Shown one piece after another: positions 7,587 through 17,088 of a stretch of DNA of 50,338 nt (position 1 is its first letter; every line of letters begins with the position of its first letter). Source of the DNA: Maribacter sp. (GTDB taxonomy: Bacteria > Bacteroidota > Bacteroidia > Flavobacteriales > Flavobacteriaceae); NCBI RefSeq assembly GCF_016744255.1, contig NZ_JADGES010000010.1, forward strand, positions 1-50,338. Reading direction: 5' to 3'. The notes under the pieces were generated by a model, which saw nothing but the letters and a program-made list of their open reading frames with translations, did not search any database and was not told the origin of the DNA. The translations under genes were made by a program, and so were the position numbers.

Positions 7587-8837
7587 TTAAAATTTTCTAT
7601 TTGGATCAAAAAGAGTAGTGTCTAACGTTGTTTTTTTACTATCTATAATTTCCGAAACTAACTTCCCTGTTGCTGGACCCAAGCTCCAACCCATCATTGC
7701 ATGTCCTGTTGCAAAGATTAAATTCTTATACTCTTTAGATCTTCCAATATATGGTAATCCATCAGGAGAGACAGGGCGCAAACCTGTTTTTACATTGCTC
7801 TTCTCATTCTCATTAATTACAATTCCTGGATAAAAATCATGCGCTCCCTTTGCTATAGCTTCTACTCTTTCTTTCCTTACATCTGAATTTATACCTGAAA
7901 ATTCCATTGTACCAGCAAAACGCGTAAATCCTTGCATTGGAGTTACAGCTAATTTAGATTCCATTAAAATTGCAGGAATAGTTATTCCTGTTGGCCTCTC
8001 TACATTAATACTATATCCTTTCCCTGCTTGAACAGGTAATTGAATCTTAAGTTTTTTTGCTAAGTTTCCACTCCATGAACCAGCAGCTAAAATTACTTCA
8101 TCTCCAAAATAAACTCCTCTACTGGTGATTATTTCATTTATTACATCTCCATTCTTCTTTATATCTAGAACCTCTTCATTGTTTTTTATAGAAACGCCTA
8201 CCGCTTTTAAATAGGCGAGCATTTTCTTCATAAATTGATTAGGCGTAGTATGCCCATCACATTGATAATGAATAGCTCCTTTAACGTCCATTTCTATATT
8301 TGGTTCAAGAGCATGCAACTCTGCATTGCTTAATTCTGAGACCTCTAAACCTAGGGCTTTTGCTTTGTTTGCTATTTGCAACTCGTGCTCGCCTTCTTTT
8401 TCACTCTTAAAAAGCATTAAAAGACCTTTGCGCTCCAGTTGAAAATCTTCTAAGTCTTGAGAGTTTTTAATATCTTGAAACAGCTCTCTACTGAATACGT
8501 TTATATCTTTTATTACAGGGATTGCTTTCTCCACTTTTTCTTTAGTAGATGATTTATGAAAATACCAAGACCATTTAAAAAAGTCTATATCCCAACGTGG
8601 TTTCATATAAAAAGGGCTAGAAGAATTAAACATCCATTTAACCCCTTTAAGCATCATTCCTGGAGCAGCCAATGGTACAATATGGCTTGGTGTTATATAT
8701 CCTGCATTTATAAATGACGCTCCCTCTGAAATGTCTGATTTATCTATTACTGTAACTTTATGTCCTTCTTTTTGCAAATAATAAGCAGAACATAACCCAA
8801 TAATTCCCCCTCCAATAATAATTATATTTTTACTCAT
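7587..8837 (-). CDS. FAD-dependent D-amino-acid dehydrogenase, probable cis-4-hydroxy-D-proline dehydrogenase
   Basis: This 416-residue DadA/DAO-family flavoprotein has an N-terminal dinucleotide fold with GGGIIG (9-14) and an acidic strand end VID, and a C-terminal FAD contact around TGLRPVSPDGLPYIG. DadA-like enzymes oxidise D-amino acids. Two bases away lies hydroxyproline 2-epimerase, and a matching deaminase and semialdehyde dehydrogenase lie upstream, so the likely reaction is cis-4-hydroxy-D-proline to 1-pyrroline-4-hydroxy-2-carboxylate, passing electrons to the respiratory chain. It is a single polypeptide, unlike the multisubunit enzymes of some pseudomonads. It is the last gene of the operon. 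General D-amino-acid dehydrogenase activity is the alternative. Confidence 0.85.
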   Translation of the reverse strand: MSKNIIIIGGGIIGLCSAYYLQKEGHKVTVIDKSDISEGASFINAGYITPSHIVPLAAPGMMLKGVKWMFNSSSPFYMKPRWDIDFFKWSWYFHKSSTKEKVEKAIPVIKDINVFSRELFQDIKNSQDLEDFQLERKGLLMLFKSEKEGEHELQIANKAKALGLEVSELSNAELHALEPNIEMDVKGAIHYQCDGHTTPNQFMKKMLAYLKAVGVSIKNNEEVLDIKKNGDVINEIITSRGVYFGDEVILAAGSWSGNLAKKLKIQLPVQAGKGYSINVERPTGITIPAILMESKLAVTPMQGFTRFAGTMEFSGINSDVRKERVEAIAKGAHDFYPGIVINENEKSNVKTGLRPVSPDGLPYIGRSKEYKNLIFATGHAMMGWSLGPATGKLVSEIIDSKKTTLDTTLFDPNRKF

Positions 8838-8839
8838 AT

Positions 8840-9850
8840 CTAAATCACTTGAAATCCAAATGCGTATGGGTCATCTTGGTCATCTATCGTAATAGTATTA
8901 TGTCCAAATATTTTAGCCCAACCTTGAATACTAGGAATAATAGCCGTTTTTCCGTGCAATGTAGTTTCTTCTTCTACACAACCAATAAAAGTACTACCAA
9001 TATAACTTTCGTGAATATATTTTTCTCCTTTTTTAAGTTCTCCTTTAGCATGCAATTGAGCTAATCTTGCTGATGTACCTGTTCCGCATGGGCTCCTATC
9101 AATAGCCTTATCTCCATAAAACACAGCATTTCTTCCCGAAGATGTATCGGCTATCGGGTTCCCTGTCCATAGTAAATGTGTAACATCTTTTATTGTACTA
9201 TTATCTGGATGTATAAATTTATCCTGATATTTTGCATTGATTCGTTCTCTTACAACTTGAGAATACTGTATAATTTTACTTGCTGTAAAATTATGAATCC
9301 CAGAATAATTCTTTTGGGGATCTACAATAGCATAATAATTTCCACCGTAGGCAACATCAAAAGTAATTTCTCCTAATTCTGGGCAATCTACAGTTAAACC
9401 TTCAGCTGCCAAATAACTTTTAACATTTGTTAGTTTAACCCACTCTACCTTTTTACCTGTTTTTTTATACTCAATATTAACAAGACCTGCTGGCGCCTCC
9501 ATTCTGATTTTACCTGGAATTTTCGGCGTAATTAAACCTTCTTCAATAGCAATGGTAATGGTACCAATGGTACCATGACCACACATTGGCAAACAGCCAG
9601 ATGTTTCTATAAATAATATTGCAAAATCATTTTCAGGGTTATGCGGAGGGTATAATATACTACCACTCATCATATCATGACCTCTTGGTTCGTACATTAA
9701 TCCTTTTCGGATCCAGTCATATTCTTTTAAAAAATGCTGTCTCTTTTCACTCATAGAGGCCCCTATTAAATTAGGACCTCCACTTTTTATAACTCTAACA
9801 GGATTACCACACGTATGAGCATCGATACAAACAAAAGTACTTTTAGACAT
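8840..9850 (-). CDS. 4-hydroxyproline 2-epimerase (proline racemase family)
   Basis: This 336-residue cytosolic enzyme inverts C2 of trans-4-hydroxy-L-proline to cis-4-hydroxy-D-proline using two cysteines as acid/base. Both are present: C90 in MCGHGTIG and C255 in SPCGTGTSAR. That excludes the trans-3-hydroxyproline dehydratase subgroup, which has Thr at the second position. Proline racemase is possible in principle, but the neighbouring deaminase and semialdehyde dehydrogenase point to 4-hydroxyproline. It is spaced 2 bases from the dehydrogenase and 17 bases from the upstream gene, so it is surely in the same operon. Confidence 0.92.
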   Translation of the reverse strand: MSKSTFVCIDAHTCGNPVRVIKSGGPNLIGASMSEKRQHFLKEYDWIRKGLMYEPRGHDMMSGSILYPPHNPENDFAILFIETSGCLPMCGHGTIGTITIAIEEGLITPKIPGKIRMEAPAGLVNIEYKKTGKKVEWVKLTNVKSYLAAEGLTVDCPELGEITFDVAYGGNYYAIVDPQKNYSGIHNFTASKIIQYSQVVRERINAKYQDKFIHPDNSTIKDVTHLLWTGNPIADTSSGRNAVFYGDKAIDRSPCGTGTSARLAQLHAKGELKKGEKYIHESYIGSTFIGCVEEETTLHGKTAIIPSIQGWAKIFGHNTITIDDQDDPYAFGFQVI

Positions 9851-9867
9851 ATCTTAACTAATTATAT

Positions 9868-11460
9868 TTATCCTATATTTTTATTTGAAAAATTACCATC
9901 AACATATCTAAAAATTTGTAATGGATTTTCGTTTTGCAGCTCCTGAGGTAATAAATCATTTGGCCAATTTTGATATGCAACTGGTCTTACCCATCTTTCA
10001 ATAGATCTAACCCCTACGGATGTAAATCGACTATCTGTTGTTGCTGGAAAAGGACCACCGTGCTGCATGGAAGAACAAACCTCTACCCCAGTTGGGGCTC
10101 CATTAAAAATAATTCTTCCAACTCTATTTTTTAGTGCTTCAACGATAGACCCAAAATCCTTAAGTTCCTGAGCATTACCCAAAATTGTTCCTGTCAATTG
10201 TCCCTCTAATTGTTTTAGAATATTCTCTAGTTCTAAATAATCTTTACATTCTACTACAATCGAAAACGGACCAAAAACTTCTCTATGCAAAGTGGAGTTT
10301 TTAAAAAACTCTGCTCCCAATACTCTTAGAACTTTTGCTGCACCAAAATTGACAGTAGCATTTTCAGAATAACTTGCTACAACATCCACATTTTTTTGTG
10401 CTGACAACTCGTTTTTTCCGCTTTCAAAAGCATTATAAATATTAGGATGAAGCATACAACTTGGCTCCACTTTTGACACCTCTCTCCCTAAAGCATCTAT
10501 AAAACTATTTAGAGAGTCTCCTTTTACACCTAGGATTAACCCTGGATTAGTACAAAATTGTCCTGATCCCATTGTAATTGAGTTAGCATATACATTAGCC
10601 CATTTATCATTTTCATTCTCTATGGCTGATGGTAAAATAACTACAGGATTTACACTTCCCATTTCCGCAAAAACTGGAATTGGCTCCTCGCGTTCATTAG
10701 CCATTTTACTCAATGCTGTACCTCCTTTTATACTTCCTGTAAAACCGACCCCTTTAACCATTGGATGAAGAACTAATTGCCTACCAACATCAAAGCCTTT
10801 GCTGTTTAAATTAGAAAACACTCCGTTTGGCATCCCCGTTAAACTTGCTGCTTTTAAGACTGCTGAAGCAACAAGTTCGCTAGTACCGGCATGCATAGGA
10901 TGGCTCTTTACTATCACGGGACAACCAGATGCTAGTGCACTTGCTGTATCGCCTCCTGCAGTTGAAAAAGCCAAAGGAAAGTTACTAGCTCCGAAAACAA
11001 CTATTGGCCCAATAGGACTAAACATTTTACGTAAATCGACCTTAGGCATAGGCGCTCTATCTGGCTGACTAGTGTCAATAGATGCTTCTACCCACGAACC
11101 ATCTTCTAAAAGTTGTGCAAATGCAAGTAACTGCCCAATAGTACGGCCTCTTTCACCTATTGCTCGTCCTTCTGGCAAGCCAGATTCTGCCATATAAGTT
11201 TCTATAAGAGTACTTCCTAGGAGTTCTATCTCTTTAGCTATAGCTCTTAAAAACTCAGCCTTTTTTATTCCTGAAAAATTCTTATACGTTTTAAATGCAT
11301 CAGAAGCTAAGGAGACAGCTTCATTTACCTCCTCTTTATTTGCTTCATAAAACGTCCAATCTGTTTCCAAATTTAATTTTGGATTAAACGTTTTATACGC
11401 TATATTTCCTTCTTTCGATTCTTTACTTCCTATATAATTAGCTCCCGATATCATTTTCAA
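9868..11460 (-). CDS. 2-oxoglutarate semialdehyde (2,5-dioxovalerate) dehydrogenase
   Basis: This 530-residue aldehyde dehydrogenase oxidises 2-oxoglutarate semialdehyde to 2-oxoglutarate with NAD(P)+, the last step of hydroxyproline degradation and also of some pentose/aldarate routes. The catalytic cysteine is C303 in GSGQFCTNPG and the general base is E266 in FAEMGSVNP. GASNFPLAFSTAGGD (157-171) and the C-terminal QHGGPFPATTDSRFTSVG stretch mark this subfamily. Genes on both sides belong to the hydroxyproline pathway. The hypD-type gene upstream is 98 bases away, with a hairpin in between. Confidence 0.92.
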   Translation of the reverse strand: MKMISGANYIGSKESKEGNIAYKTFNPKLNLETDWTFYEANKEEVNEAVSLASDAFKTYKNFSGIKKAEFLRAIAKEIELLGSTLIETYMAESGLPEGRAIGERGRTIGQLLAFAQLLEDGSWVEASIDTSQPDRAPMPKVDLRKMFSPIGPIVVFGASNFPLAFSTAGGDTASALASGCPVIVKSHPMHAGTSELVASAVLKAASLTGMPNGVFSNLNSKGFDVGRQLVLHPMVKGVGFTGSIKGGTALSKMANEREEPIPVFAEMGSVNPVVILPSAIENENDKWANVYANSITMGSGQFCTNPGLILGVKGDSLNSFIDALGREVSKVEPSCMLHPNIYNAFESGKNELSAQKNVDVVASYSENATVNFGAAKVLRVLGAEFFKNSTLHREVFGPFSIVVECKDYLELENILKQLEGQLTGTILGNAQELKDFGSIVEALKNRVGRIIFNGAPTGVEVCSSMQHGGPFPATTDSRFTSVGVRSIERWVRPVAYQNWPNDLLPQELQNENPLQIFRYVDGNFSNKNIG

Positions 11461-11531
11461 TACAACTTTAGTTTATTTCCAAAAATAAAAAACACTCCTT
11501 TAACTTTTACCTTATGGTGCTTCTTTTTTAT

Positions 11532-11567
11532 AATAATTAATGAATTAAAATTATTTCATTAATTATT
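11532..11567 (-). repeat. AT-rich 13-bp inverted repeat overlapping the deaminase stop
   Basis: Bases 11532-11544 and 11555-11567 are perfect reverse complements with a ten-base loop. The distal arm overlaps the stop codon of the deaminase gene. There is no U-tract after it in the direction of transcription, so it is more likely a processing or stability element than a terminator. Confidence 0.45.
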
Positions 11568-12482
11568 TAAATTCTTATAATCTGGCAATTGTGGCCTTGT
11601 AGCCATTGCTTCTTCTATTACCTGTATAACTCTTTCTCTTTCTTCCCCTACTAAAGGTAATCTAGGAGCTCTTACATTCTCAGAACCAATTTTAGTATAT
11701 ACAGACGCTAATTTAATATTCTGTACCAGTTGCGGATTAATGTCTAATTCTAATACAGGTAAAAACCATCTGTAAATTTCTAAAGCTTCTTTGATTCTCC
11801 CTACTTTTAGTAATTCGTAAATAGCTACAGTTTCGGCAGGAAATGCATCTACTAAACCAGCTACCCAGCCATCTGCTCCAATAAGCAAGCTTTCAACAGC
11901 CAAAGTATCTACACCTACCATAATAGCTAAACGATCACCAAATCTTCTTTTTATTCGTGTTATATTAGTTGTGTCTCTGGTTGACTCTTTTACAGCCTGT
12001 ATATTTGGACAAGCATCTAATAACTCAGCAAACATATCTAAAGTAACCTCTATTTTATAATCTACAGGGTTATTATAAATCATAATTGGTAATGATGTGC
12101 TATTTGCAACTGCTTTAAAGTAAGCTACAACCTCCGCATCATTAGCTTTATAACGCATAGGTGGCAACATCATTAAACCCTTTGCACCATCTTGCTCTGC
12201 TGTATGTGCCAAAGCAATTGCTGCTTTAGTAGTTTGCTCAGCGATATTCATAAGAACAGGAACTTTTCCGTTCACAAATGCTACTGTTTCTTTAGTAAGA
12301 ATACTTCTTTCTTCATCAGATAAAGTACTTGCTTCTCCTAAAGTACCTCCCAAAACAATACCATGCACTCCTGCATCTAATTGGGCCTTTAAGTTTATTT
12401 TAAATAATTCTAAATCCAACTCATCATTAGACTTAAATTGTGTTGTTACTGCTGGCATTACGCCTTTCCATTCTATGCTCAT
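11559..12482 (-). CDS. 1-pyrroline-4-hydroxy-2-carboxylate deaminase (DapA/NAL superfamily)
   Basis: This 307-residue TIM-barrel Schiff-base enzyme has lysine K165 (QAVKES), Tyr Y136 in MIYNNP, and the substrate loop GTLGE (46-50) where DapA has GTTGE. In hydroxyproline catabolism this family deaminates and rearranges 1-pyrroline-4-hydroxy-2-carboxylate to 2-oxoglutarate semialdehyde. The downstream epimerase, dehydrogenase and semialdehyde dehydrogenase make that far more likely than dihydrodipicolinate synthase or an aldolase. It is the first gene of the operon, directly behind a consensus promoter and divergent from the AraC regulator. Confidence 0.9.
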   Translation of the reverse strand: MSIEWKGVMPAVTTQFKSNDELDLELFKINLKAQLDAGVHGIVLGGTLGEASTLSDEERSILTKETVAFVNGKVPVLMNIAEQTTKAAIALAHTAEQDGAKGLMMLPPMRYKANDAEVVAYFKAVANSTSLPIMIYNNPVDYKIEVTLDMFAELLDACPNIQAVKESTRDTTNITRIKRRFGDRLAIMVGVDTLAVESLLIGADGWVAGLVDAFPAETVAIYELLKVGRIKEALEIYRWFLPVLELDINPQLVQNIKLASVYTKIGSENVRAPRLPLVGEERERVIQVIEEAMATRPQLPDYKNLNN

Positions 12483-12508
12483 TATAAATAATTATGAAGT
12501 TTAGACTA

Positions 12509-12536
12509 CAAAGGTATTTACTTTTGAAAACAACAA
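12509..12536 (-). promoter_or_regulatory. promoter of the hydroxyproline operon
   Basis: On the minus strand TTG (12536-12534) and TACCTTTG (12516-12509) are 17 bases apart, an excellent Bacteroidota promoter. The start codon of the first enzyme is 27 bases from the box, giving a short 5' leader. The divergent AraC-type regulator gene starts 88 bases further on. Confidence 0.65.
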
Positions 12537-12624
12537 GTAATCAAAAATTATCCTATATTTAGACTATATTACCTTGTTTACAGATATCCTAAAGATATTT
12601 AGCTAATATTAACGCAACGCTTTA

Positions 12625-13479
12625 ATGAAAATTTACCCATTTAAGATTCCAAAACCCAAGAAAAAGAATTTAATTATACAGGTTGATGAGGGTTCTTCTT
12701 TTTATGATAAATTACATCAACATGAAGAAATTCAAATTAGTCTTATTATTCAAGGAAAGGGCAAATTGATAATAGCAGATAGTATTCATCCATTTACCAA
12801 TGGAGATATATTTATCATAGGAAGCCAATGCCCTCATTTATTTCAAAATACAAATAAAAGCCTTTCTAAAGTAGCTATGATTTCGATATTTTTTACCAAA
12901 AATTCTTTTGGGAAACAATTCTTCCTCATTCCTGAGATGAAAGAAATTCGCTCTTTCTTTGAACAATCGGACAAAGGGTTTTCTCCTATATCAAAAATAT
13001 CTTCTATAAATAAACTTATTTTATCTCTACCAAAAGCTAATCCATTTGATAGATTCTTAACCTTCTTTAAATTACTAAAAAAACTACGTAAGTGTAAAAC
13101 AAAAACACTTACCCATTTTGTATACCCCAAAGAAATATCTAACAACGAAGGTAATCGCATGCAATTAGTATATACATTTGTATTAGATAATTTTCAAAAT
13201 GAAATTAGCTTGGAACATATTGCCCATTTAGCATACATGACACCTAATTCATTTTGCCGTTTCTTTAAGCAACGTACCAACAAAACTTTTTTTCAATTTT
13301 TAATAGAACTCAGAGTGGAGCATGCATGTCAGCTTCTAAACTCGCCTAAAGGAAAATCTATAAGCGAAATATCCTTTGCTTCTGGGTTTAAATCCATTTC
13401 TAATTTCAATCGAAAGTTTAAATCTATTAAAGGAGTTACACCTAGCAATTACATACTTAGTTTAAATAGTAATAGTTAA
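12625..13479 (+). CDS. AraC-family regulator of the hydroxyproline operon
   Basis: This 284-residue regulator has an N-terminal cupin-like sensing domain (about 15-120, with HQHEEIQISLIIQGKGKL) and a C-terminal double helix-turn-helix of the AraC/XylS type (about 185-280, including ISEISFASGFKSISNFNRKF and GVTPSNY). Divergent orientation beside the hydroxyproline operon suggests it senses hydroxyproline or a pathway intermediate and activates the operon. The ligand cannot be read from the sequence. It is single-gene and ends at a bidirectional terminator. Confidence 0.85.
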   Translation: MKIYPFKIPKPKKKNLIIQVDEGSSFYDKLHQHEEIQISLIIQGKGKLIIADSIHPFTNGDIFIIGSQCPHLFQNTNKSLSKVAMISIFFTKNSFGKQFFLIPEMKEIRSFFEQSDKGFSPISKISSINKLILSLPKANPFDRFLTFFKLLKKLRKCKTKTLTHFVYPKEISNNEGNRMQLVYTFVLDNFQNEISLEHIAHLAYMTPNSFCRFFKQRTNKTFFQFLIELRVEHACQLLNSPKGKSISEISFASGFKSISNFNRKFKSIKGVTPSNYILSLNSNS

Positions 13480-13513
13480 ATAACACCTATAGATAGAAAA
13501 TATGACACTACTT

Positions 13514-13551
13514 CCCTTTTAAATTCTAAAACTAAAAGGGTATTTTCTTTT
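13514..13551. terminator. bidirectional terminator between the AraC gene and the thioredoxin pair
   Basis: CCCTTTTA (13514-13521) and TAAAAGGG (13533-13540) form an 8-bp stem with an 11-base loop. It is followed by TATTTTCTTTT on the plus strand and flanked by pyrimidine-rich sequence. It separates two convergent genes. Confidence 0.65.
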
Positions 13552-13560
13552 ACTCTTCTG

Positions 13561-14124
13561 CTATCTATTGTTGTATAAACTATGTAACAAATCTATCGTA
13601 GTAGTACTATTCCAATCTGCAGCTCCTGTTTTTTCTACTACAATATTACCTTCCTTGTCCAAAATAAAGGTTGTCGGAATTCTATCCGATTCAAGCTCCT
13701 TTGGACTTTTAGATTTCTGATAATAAACAGGAAAAGTAAACTTATTTTTTTTCATATAAGCTTCTACCTTATCGTGGTCATCCTGTGCGATACATAAAAA
13801 TATTACCTCGCTTCCAAATGAAGAGTACAACTTCTGAATACTTGGCATCTCTGCAACACAAGATGGACACCATGTTGCCCACATATTAATAAACACGACC
13901 TTTCCTTTAGCTGTATTTAAATTAAAATTAGTATTCTCAGAGCTATGTAAATCCCAATTATAATCTGCAACACGTTTTTGATTCGGTTTTTCTACTACGC
14001 TTGGGCTAAAAGAAATTAACCTATTAACATGTACTTTAATCTGAAAACCTAATGGAGTAAATAGCAACACAACAATAAAAACAACAAACAGAATATTACC
14101 AATATGTTTTTTATCTATTCTCAT
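13561..14124 (-). CDS. TlpA-like membrane-anchored thioredoxin
   Basis: This 187-residue protein has one N-terminal membrane anchor (about 9-28) and a periplasmic thioredoxin fold. The redox motif is WCPSC with C86 and C89, preceded by KGKVVFINMWATW. A cis-proline follows in RIPTTFIL. Such proteins reduce or oxidise disulfides of periplasmic partners, for example in cytochrome c maturation or stress defence. The partner is unknown here. It lies one base after the upstream paralogue and aligns with it without gaps across the anchor and active site, so the pair is a tandem duplication. Confidence 0.88.
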   Translation of the reverse strand: MRIDKKHIGNILFVVFIVVLLFTPLGFQIKVHVNRLISFSPSVVEKPNQKRVADYNWDLHSSENTNFNLNTAKGKVVFINMWATWCPSCVAEMPSIQKLYSSFGSEVIFLCIAQDDHDKVEAYMKKNKFTFPVYYQKSKSPKELESDRIPTTFILDKEGNIVVEKTGAADWNSTTTIDLLHSLYNNR

Positions 14125-14125
14125 T

Positions 14126-14686
14126 CTACTCTTTAATTACTATATCTAATAAATTAGATATAGTAGTATTATCCCAATCAGCAATACTCTCCTCTTTAAC
14201 TAGTATTTCTCCTTTTTTACTTAAAATATAAGATGCTGGTGGCTCTAAAATATCTAAAGGGGCTTTTTCTCCAATAATTAAATACGTAACAGGGAATGTA
14301 AATTTATTTTTAATCATAAACTCTTCAACAGGAGGCCTTTCTTCATCTGTTATTATATAAAAATCTACTTCTCCTTTATATGTATTATATACTTCTTGAA
14401 TCTCTTGTAACTCTGCAGCACAAGGCAACCGCCATGAAGCCCAAAAATTTATAAAAACAACATTGCCTTTAGATTTATCAAAATTAATATAATCCCATTT
14501 CGAATTTTTTAATTGCCAATCGTAATTAGCAATTCGTTCTCTATTCTCAGGTAGAATTATTTCTGGAGTTTGCGCCAATAACCTATTTAGCCAAACTTTT
14601 CCGTAATAGCCTATTGGAGTAACAAAAAATGAAACTACAAGTGCAATTAGCAATACATTAATTACTGTTTTTTTAGTCATAAACAT
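14126..14686 (-). CDS. TlpA-like thioredoxin paralogue lacking the nucleophilic cysteine
   Basis: This 186-residue tandem paralogue of the downstream thioredoxin shares the N-terminal anchor, the RIANYDWQL segment and the KGNVVFINFWASW strand. Where the neighbour has WCPSC this one has WRLPC: R86 replaces the attacking cysteine and only C89 remains. A classical two-cysteine redox cycle is therefore impossible. The reading frame is intact and the fold-defining cis-Pro region (PPASYIL) is kept, arguing for a retained non-redox or monothiol role, such as chaperone or partner binding, rather than a dead gene. It is probably co-transcribed with its neighbour. Confidence 0.85.
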   Translation of the reverse strand: MFMTKKTVINVLLIALVVSFFVTPIGYYGKVWLNRLLAQTPEIILPENRERIANYDWQLKNSKWDYINFDKSKGNVVFINFWASWRLPCAAELQEIQEVYNTYKGEVDFYIITDEERPPVEEFMIKNKFTFPVTYLIIGEKAPLDILEPPASYILSKKGEILVKEESIADWDNTTISNLLDIVIKE

Positions 14687-14710
14687 TTTTAAAAGAGTCT
14701 ACCAAAACTA

Positions 14711-14740
14711 AAAAACTCCTGATAAAATTCAGGAGTTTTT
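14711..14740 (-). terminator. terminator after acnA
   Basis: AAAAACTCCTGA (14711-14722) and its perfect reverse complement (14729-14740) form a 12-bp stem with a six-base loop, ending in a T-run on either strand. It lies just after the minus-strand aconitase and before the thioredoxin pair. Confidence 0.85.
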
Positions 14741-14762
14741 ACTAAATATTTAAAGCTAGTAA

Positions 14763-17036
14763 TTAACTAGCATTTTCTTTTTTAATTACATTTAAAGCAG
14801 AACCTTCTTTATACCATTCAATTTGTGCATCGTTATATGTATGGTTAACGGCAATAACATCCTTACTTCCGTCTGCATGAACAACTTCAATTGTTAATTG
14901 CTTACCTGGAGCAAACTCTGAAATATCAATAAAATTAAAAGTATCGTCTTCTTTAATTAAATCATAATCTGCTTCATTAGAAAATGTTAACCCAAGCATA
15001 CCTTGCTTCTTAAGGTTGGTCTCATGTATACGAGCAAAAGATTTTACTAATACCGCAGCAACACCTAAATGACGAGGCTCCATTGCTGCGTGCTCTCTAG
15101 AAGAACCTTCTCCGTAGTTATGATCACCCACAACAATAGTTTTTATTCCGGCTGCTTTATAAGCACGTGCTGTATCAGGCACACCACCAAAATCACCCGT
15201 TAATTGGTTTTTAACAAAATTAGTCTTGTGACCAAAAGCATTAACAGCACCGATTAAACAGTTGTTCGATATATTATCTAAATGGCCACGGAAACGCAAC
15301 CAAGGCCCTGCCATAGAAATATGGTCTGTAGTACATTTTCCAAAAGCCTTGATTAACAATTTAACACCCATTAAACTTTCGTCTTTTATAGGGGCAAATG
15401 GCACTAATAATTGTAATCTTTCAGAATCCTCAGCAACTTTAACAATAACACCAGAACCATCTTCACCTGGAGCTAAATATCCTGCATCTTCTACTTCAAA
15501 TCCTTTTGGAGGTAATTCCCACCCTGTTGGTTCATCAAACATTACTTCTTCACCTTTTTCATTGATTAGTTTATCCGTCATAGGATTAAAATCTAATCTA
15601 CCTGCAATAGCTATAGCTGCTGTAATTTCAGGCGAAGCTACAAAGGCGTGTGTATTTGGATTACCATCAGCACGTTTTGCAAAGTTTCTATTAAAAGAAT
15701 GTACAATACTGTTTTTCGGTGCATTCTTTGGATCACTATATCTTGCCCATTGACCAATACATGGCCCACAGGCATTGGTGAATATTTTAGCGTTTAAGTT
15801 TTCGAAAACCTCTAAAATCCCATCTCTGTCCGCAGTAAAGCGAACTTGCTCAGAACCAGGATTAATCCCTAATTCTGCTTTCATTTTTATTCCTTTATCA
15901 ATAGCTTGTTGTGCAATTGAAGACGCTCTAGATAAATCTTCATAAGAAGAATTTGTACAAGAACCAATTAACCCCCATTCTACAACTAAAGGCCATTCAT
16001 TTTTTGTTGCCTTTTCCGTCATATCTGCACCAACTTTAGTTGATAAATCCGGTGTAAAAGGACCGTTTAATAAAGGTGTTAATTCTGATAAGTTAATTTC
16101 AATAACCTCATCAAAATATTTTTCTGGATTTTCATAAACCTCAGCATCACCAGTTAAATATTCTTTAACTTCATTTGCTGCATCAGCAATATCTGCTCTA
16201 TCTGTAGCTCTTAAATAGCGCTCCATAGAATCATCATAACCAAAAGTAGAAGTCGTTGCTCCTATTTCAGCACCCATATTACAAATAGTTCCTTTACCTG
16301 TACATGACAAAGATAAAGCACCAGAACCAAAATATTCTACAATTGCTCCTGTTCCTCCTTTTGCGGTTAAAATTTCTGCGACTTTTAATATAACATCTTT
16401 AGGTGCAGTCCAACCAGAAATTGTTCCTATTAACTTAATACCTATTAATTTTGGAAATTTAAGTTCCCATGCCATACCTGCCATAACATCTACAGCATCT
16501 GCACCACCTACACCAATAGCAAGCATGCCTAAACCACCAGCGTTTACCGTATGAGAATCGGTACCAATCATCATTCCACCAGGGAATGCATAATTTTCTA
16601 ATACTACTTGGTGAATAATACCTGCTCCTGGTTTCCAGAAACCTATACCGTATTTATTAGAAACAGACTCTAAAAAATTAAAAACCTCAGCACTAGTAGT
16701 GTTAGCCGATTTTAAATCTACTGCTGCACCACTTTTTGCTTGAATTAAATGATCACAATGTACCGTTGTAGGCACTGCAACTTTAGATTTACCAGCTTGC
16801 ATAAATTGTAATAATGCCATTTGTGCTGTTGCATCTTGACATGCAATACGGTCAGGAGCAAAATCTACATAGTCTTTTCCTCTTACAAATGCCTTATCTG
16901 CATTTCCATCCCATAGATGAGAGTATAAAATCTTTTCTGCTAAAGTCAAAGGCTTCCCAACAACATTTCTTGCAGCATCTACTCTTTCTGCCATGCTGGA
17001 ATACACACCTCTAATCATATCAATATCAAATGCCAT
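14763..17036 (-). CDS. acnA: aconitate hydratase (AcnA/mitochondrial type)
   Basis: It interconverts citrate and isocitrate in the TCA cycle. The 757 residues fit the mitochondrial-type aconitase. The three [4Fe-4S] ligands are C360 ([11 protein letters not shown]) and C423/C426 (TNACGPCIG). Other visible landmarks are [13 protein letters not shown] (88-100), [20 protein letters not shown] near 158, and [15 protein letters not shown] in the swivelling C-terminal domain. It is followed by a strong terminator and preceded by a 415-base gap from acnB, so it is probably its own transcription unit. Confidence 0.96.
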   Translation of the reverse strand: MAFDIDMIRGVYSSMAERVDAARNVVGKPLTLAEKILYSHLWDGNADKAFVRGKDYVDFAPDRIACQDATAQMALLQFMQAGKSKVAVPTTVHCDHLIQAKSGAAVDLKSANTTSAEVFNFLESVSNKYGIGFWKPGAGIIHQVVLENYAFPGGMMIGTDSHTVNAGGLGMLAIGVGGADAVDVMAGMAWELKFPKLIGIKLIGTISGWTAPKDVILKVAEILTAKGGTGAIVEYFGSGALSLSCTGKGTICNMGAEIGATTSTFGYDDSMERYLRATDRADIADAANEVKEYLTGDAEVYENPEKYFDEVIEINLSELTPLLNGPFTPDLSTKVGADMTEKATKNEWPLVVEWGLIGSCTNSSYEDLSRASSIAQQAIDKGIKMKAELGINPGSEQVRFTADRDGILEVFENLNAKIFTNACGPCIGQWARYSDPKNAPKNSIVHSFNRNFAKRADGNPNTHAFVASPEITAAIAIAGRLDFNPMTDKLINEKGEEVMFDEPTGWELPPKGFEVEDAGYLAPGEDGSGVIVKVAEDSERLQLLVPFAPIKDESLMGVKLLIKAFGKCTTDHISMAGPWLRFRGHLDNISNNCLIGAVNAFGHKTNFVKNQLTGDFGGVPDTARAYKAAGIKTIVVGDHNYGEGSSREHAAMEPRHLGVAAVLVKSFARIHETNLKKQGMLGLTFSNEADYDLIKEDDTFNFIDISEFAPGKQLTIEVVHADGSKDVIAVNHTYNDAQIEWYKEGSALNVIKKENAS

Positions 17037-17080
17037 AAGATTTATATTTTTTTATTCAATTTTATAAGTACTACAATATA

Positions 17081-17088
17081 CAAAATTA
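17081..17088 (-). promoter_or_regulatory. -7 box of acnA
   Basis: TAATTTTG on the minus strand matches TAnnTTTG exactly, 44 bases before the acnA start. No clear TTG is present at the -33 distance, so the call is tentative. Confidence 0.4.
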
